7,282 bases of DNA from Thermoplasmata archaeon M9B2D (GTDB taxonomy: Archaea; Thermoplasmatota; E2; DHVEG-1). The notes under the pieces are model-generated. The model searched no databases. It was not told where the DNA came from and was given only the letters and a program-made list of their open reading frames with translations. Position numbers and translations under genes: made by a program. Location: positions 1 to 7,282 of the forward strand of contig MUGD01000106.1 of the NCBI GenBank assembly GCA_002900555.1. The letters run 5' to 3'. Within the stretch, counting starts at the first letter, position 1. Every line of letters begins with the position of its first letter. Below, in pieces: positions 5,227 to 7,282 of the stretch.

Positions 5227-7058
5227 AGATGATGTCGTATTTTCACAGCCTCTCCCTGTGTTGCGTGGCTCATCTCTGTTCCGTTCATAAGCGCCACGCC
5301 AACACCGCAGAGCTGATTGTGTTTCTGTACAAGCACTTCATCGCCGATCCGTATGGATGCATCCGCTTGTTTTACCCCTGGTGCAAACACCGATCCCTTC
5401 AGCGTGAAATCATCATAAATCTCTACCCAATATTGTTTTGCATTACAGAGCCGCTCTGCCCCGGCCATGGTCAGGGAGAGGAATCCTCGTTCTTCTGTTA
5501 CCATCCCTAGTTGCGTGTTTCTATGCAGTATTTTCTGATATGGGTATTTCCCAGTGATAGTAGAGTCATCCATGAGAAGATTCGCAAGAGTAAAACCCAG
5601 TTGATAACAAGCAAGTGACTTGATATTTTCATGATAGCGTTGTTGAGGTCGTACTTTGGCATAGCGTTGTGTCATTTGTTGCAACTCGGTTGTTAACGTC
5701 ACAAGGGATTCAGTTGAGGTTGGGGAGGCTTTGCAGGTCACGTGCGGGTTTTCTATCAAATCGCAGAGAAATTCCTGCATCGCTATGGGCAGATGCACGA
5801 TGGTTGCATCGTAGTGGTTTTTCTGCAGATACTCCTGCAGAAGGGTCCGGATGATCTTCTTTTCGTCCTCATCCCAATGGCCCGTCACCGCGATATCATA
5901 CCTTGATGCTGGGTACGTTAACTCCAGTTCCCGGGGGACAAGACCAAGTGGCGAGGTGATGACGACCTCATGGACTACGAAGGGATTGGTGGTTCGTTGC
6001 AGGCATTCTCTAAAGAGTGTATGGGATTTTGAGAACGAGTAGGGTTTTTTCGCTGAACAGGGAAGCAGAAGCAATAGTTTTGCACTTGCTGGTTTTTCAA
6101 ACCGATGAAGAACCCGGTCCTGGAATCGTGTGATTTCCGGTCGAGTTAACGCATCTTTTGTCGTTGCAACCAACGGTTGTTTGCGGACAACCGGTGTCCG
6201 TTCTTCTAGATACTGGTCGTGTCTGCGGTCAAGGATTCGCAACAGTGCTGCAAGATGCGGGCTGCTGCGCACACGTATTTCAACAAGCTCCCGAAGTGAT
6301 TCTGTTGCAATCGCGTTTCGCACCTGTTTTATCTCATGGTCAAGCATAAAGTAGTTATGTTGCAGGATTTCTTTGTACCCCATCGCTGTGGCATCGTTTG
6401 ATGTTCTGCATGATGGGCAGCTGCAGGGAAGCTCGGGTAGATTGTTTTTTCTGAAAAAACCATGGGGGAAGAGGAACGTTTCGTTTCTGGCTGCCCTACA
6501 GGCAGAGAAGGAATCAAAGAGATCAATACCAAGGTAGGTGAGAAACGCAAGGGATGTCGGGTCACCAACACAGGGGAGATAGATGAGTTTTTGATACCCG
6601 ATATGTTCTCGAAGCTCTGTGATGAAATCCACAAAATCTGTCTGGTGCACGAACAGCTGAGATGCATATGCGATGATGAAAAGGATTGCGTCGTTGTTCT
6701 GTGTTAACCCTGGAATCAGTTCTTGTTTTGCAGGCAGGATACACACTTCGGATTGTTTCTGTTGACGTGCACTGAGATGCAAGTCCTCTGGAACGTCTTT
6801 TGGGTAGAGAAGGTACTCGTTCAAACAGAGGTTTTTCTGTGGTGTTATTTTTGCTGTTGAAAAGAGGCTTTCCCTGATTTGTAGGTGAGGTTTTTTTGTA
6901 TGAATCCGTTTGCTGGTCAGAAGGATATCAGCGAAGGGCGGTGCGTTGCATCGGATGGTGTGCAAGAAGAAAATGTTTGGGGTCACAATGATCTTCGTAT
7001 CAATGGTAAGCTGTCCGATTCTGGCAGGCCCGTCTCGCATATTTACTCGGAAGTTCAT
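5223..7058 (-). CDS. arcS: Archaeosine synthase ArcS (TgtA2), TGT-like and PUA domains
   Basis: This 611-residue protein acts after TGT has placed preQ0 at position 15 of tRNA. In the known pathway ArcS modifies the preQ0 nitrile, in some archaea by adding lysine that a radical-SAM partner then processes, giving archaeosine in the D-arm. Visible evidence: a TGT-like domain with GIDLFDSFSACRAARNE (177-193) and a TGT-type zinc site C212, C214, C217, H234. Next comes the ArcS-diagnostic PCSAKKPYSFSKSH (333-346). A PUA domain follows at about 541-611 (GSVFAPGVKQAD, RIGDEV, GVGVAL, GEAVKIRH), expected to bind tRNA. The DSGGFQ motif of active TGTs is absent, as expected for ArcS. The start at 7058 keeps MNFRVNMRDGPARIG, with only a weak upstream GTGA; a second Met is residue 7. 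It converges on the zinc-ribbon gene with a four-base overlap. Length is normal for full-length euryarchaeal ArcS. No partner gene (tgtA, RaSEA) is in view. Confidence 0.93.
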   Translation of the reverse strand: MNFRVNMRDGPARIGQLTIDTKIIVTPNIFFLHTIRCNAPPFADILLTSKRIHTKKPHLQIRESLFSTAKITPQKNLCLNEYLLYPKDVPEDLHLSARQQKQSEVCILPAKQELIPGLTQNNDAILFIIAYASQLFVHQTDFVDFITELREHIGYQKLIYLPCVGDPTSLAFLTYLGIDLFDSFSACRAARNETFLFPHGFFRKNNLPELPCSCPSCRTSNDATAMGYKEILQHNYFMLDHEIKQVRNAIATESLRELVEIRVRSSPHLAALLRILDRRHDQYLEERTPVVRKQPLVATTKDALTRPEITRFQDRVLHRFEKPASAKLLLLLPCSAKKPYSFSKSHTLFRECLQRTTNPFVVHEVVITSPLGLVPRELELTYPASRYDIAVTGHWDEDEKKIIRTLLQEYLQKNHYDATIVHLPIAMQEFLCDLIENPHVTCKASPTSTESLVTLTTELQQMTQRYAKVRPQQRYHENIKSLACYQLGFTLANLLMDDSTITGKYPYQKILHRNTQLGMVTEERGFLSLTMAGAERLCNAKQYWVEIYDDFTLKGSVFAPGVKQADASIRIGDEVLVQKHNQLCGVGVALMNGTEMSHATQGEAVKIRHHL

Positions 7059-7125
7059 CGGTTCACTGATAGTACTTCCTGTTTAAGAAGGTTTAGATGG
7101 TCTTTCTAAATGTGAATGAAGAACA

Positions 7126-7133
7126 TATACAGG
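7126..7133 (-). promoter_or_regulatory. Possible TATA element for arcS
   Basis: The 155 bases before arcS contain TGTATATG on the minus strand, roughly 70 bases before the ATG at 7058; a start site 25 bases further on would give a leader of about 45 bases. It is weak, because several A/T-rich stretches nearby could serve equally well. Confidence 0.25.
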
Positions 7134-7213
7134 AAGATTTTCTGATATCGGGAATGCGTTTGGTGTTCAGTGATATTTTCAATGGATGTATTACCTCTCG
7201 TTCTGTTTCTTTT

Positions 7214-7282
7214 CTAAAAGAATTTGGTGATTTCGATGAAATCGTATCCGTAGGTTTCTGAGGTGTACGCAAAGACGGTGAT
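7214..7282 (-). CDS. C-terminal end of an unidentified protein (runs in from the right edge)
   Basis: On the minus strand, reading from base 7282, 22 codons lead to TAG at 7216-7214. They encode ITVFAYTSETYGYDFIEITK followed by two phenylalanines. Third positions are mostly C (ATC, ACC, TAC, TTC, GTC), as in the other genes here, and this pattern stops at the TAG. That supports a real gene end rather than a chance frame. The fragment is too short to assign to a family. It would lie 155 bases upstream of arcS on the same strand. The opposite strand carries an exactly codon-complementary 54-residue ORF (7097-7261), which I consider less likely. Confidence 0.45.
   Translation of the reverse strand: MTVFAYTSETYGYDFIEITKFF

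Noticed and set aside
5229..7109. Several plus-strand ORFs of 60-93 codons across the arcS region
   Set aside because: They lie wholly or largely on the opposite strand of a clearly identified gene, lack ribosome-binding sites and show no recognisable domain.
7097..7261. Plus-strand 54-residue ORF near the right edge
   Set aside because: It has only a weak ribosome-binding site, and the complementary minus frame has better codon usage up to its TAG. It is kept as an open question in the findings, not as a feature.

Overview
The window looks like a piece of a euryarchaeal chromosome. The clearest marker is a full-length archaeosine synthase (ArcS) on the minus strand, with a TGT-type zinc site, the PCSxxKPY...SxSH signature and a C-terminal PUA domain. 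Supporting markers are the N-terminus of an archaeal RPA-type single-stranded DNA-binding protein, TATA-like promoter elements, Shine-Dalgarno motifs of the GGTGAT/GGAGG type, and surface proteins rich in N-glycosylation sequons. CARDB plus calcium-loop surface proteins with a single C-terminal membrane anchor are common in Thermoplasmata-related and methanogen lineages, but the exact clade cannot be fixed from this sequence alone.

Layout from left to right. (1) Bases 1-346, minus strand: first 115 residues of an RPA-like OB-fold protein that continues off the left edge. (2) Bases 347-851: mostly non-coding, with a candidate 48-residue basic protein on the minus strand (470-616) behind a near-perfect archaeal Shine-Dalgarno. 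A T-run separates it from the RPA gene, and A/T-rich promoter elements face both ways. (3) Bases 852-2052, plus strand: a secreted or membrane-anchored protein made of three LEA14/WHy-like repeats. Its N-terminal hydrophobic anchor is encoded in a different frame from the body, so the gene is frameshifted, wrongly assembled, or read by a +1 shift. (4) Bases 2186-5226, plus strand: a translationally coupled pair (ATGA overlap, GGAGG Shine-Dalgarno). The first gene encodes an 836-residue extracellular multidomain protein with a signal peptide, two CARDB-type repeats, two Ig-like domains, a pair of EF-hand-like calcium loops and a C-terminal membrane anchor. The second encodes a 177-residue protein with two membrane helices and a soluble tail carrying four CxxC zinc knuckles. 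(5) Bases 5223-7058, minus strand: arcS, convergent with the previous operon and overlapping it by four bases. (6) Bases 7214-7282, minus strand: probable last 22 residues of another protein entering from the right edge.

Functionally, the middle of the window (852-5226) reads as a cell-surface region and the two flanks as information-processing genes (DNA replication/repair on the left, tRNA modification on the right). The most unusual points are the split-frame N-terminus of the LEA14-repeat protein, the unlisted small protein at 470-616, the coupling of a calcium-loop surface protein to a membrane zinc-ribbon protein, and the zero-spacing convergent junction with arcS. I see no rRNA, tRNA, CRISPR array, insertion sequence or phage gene.
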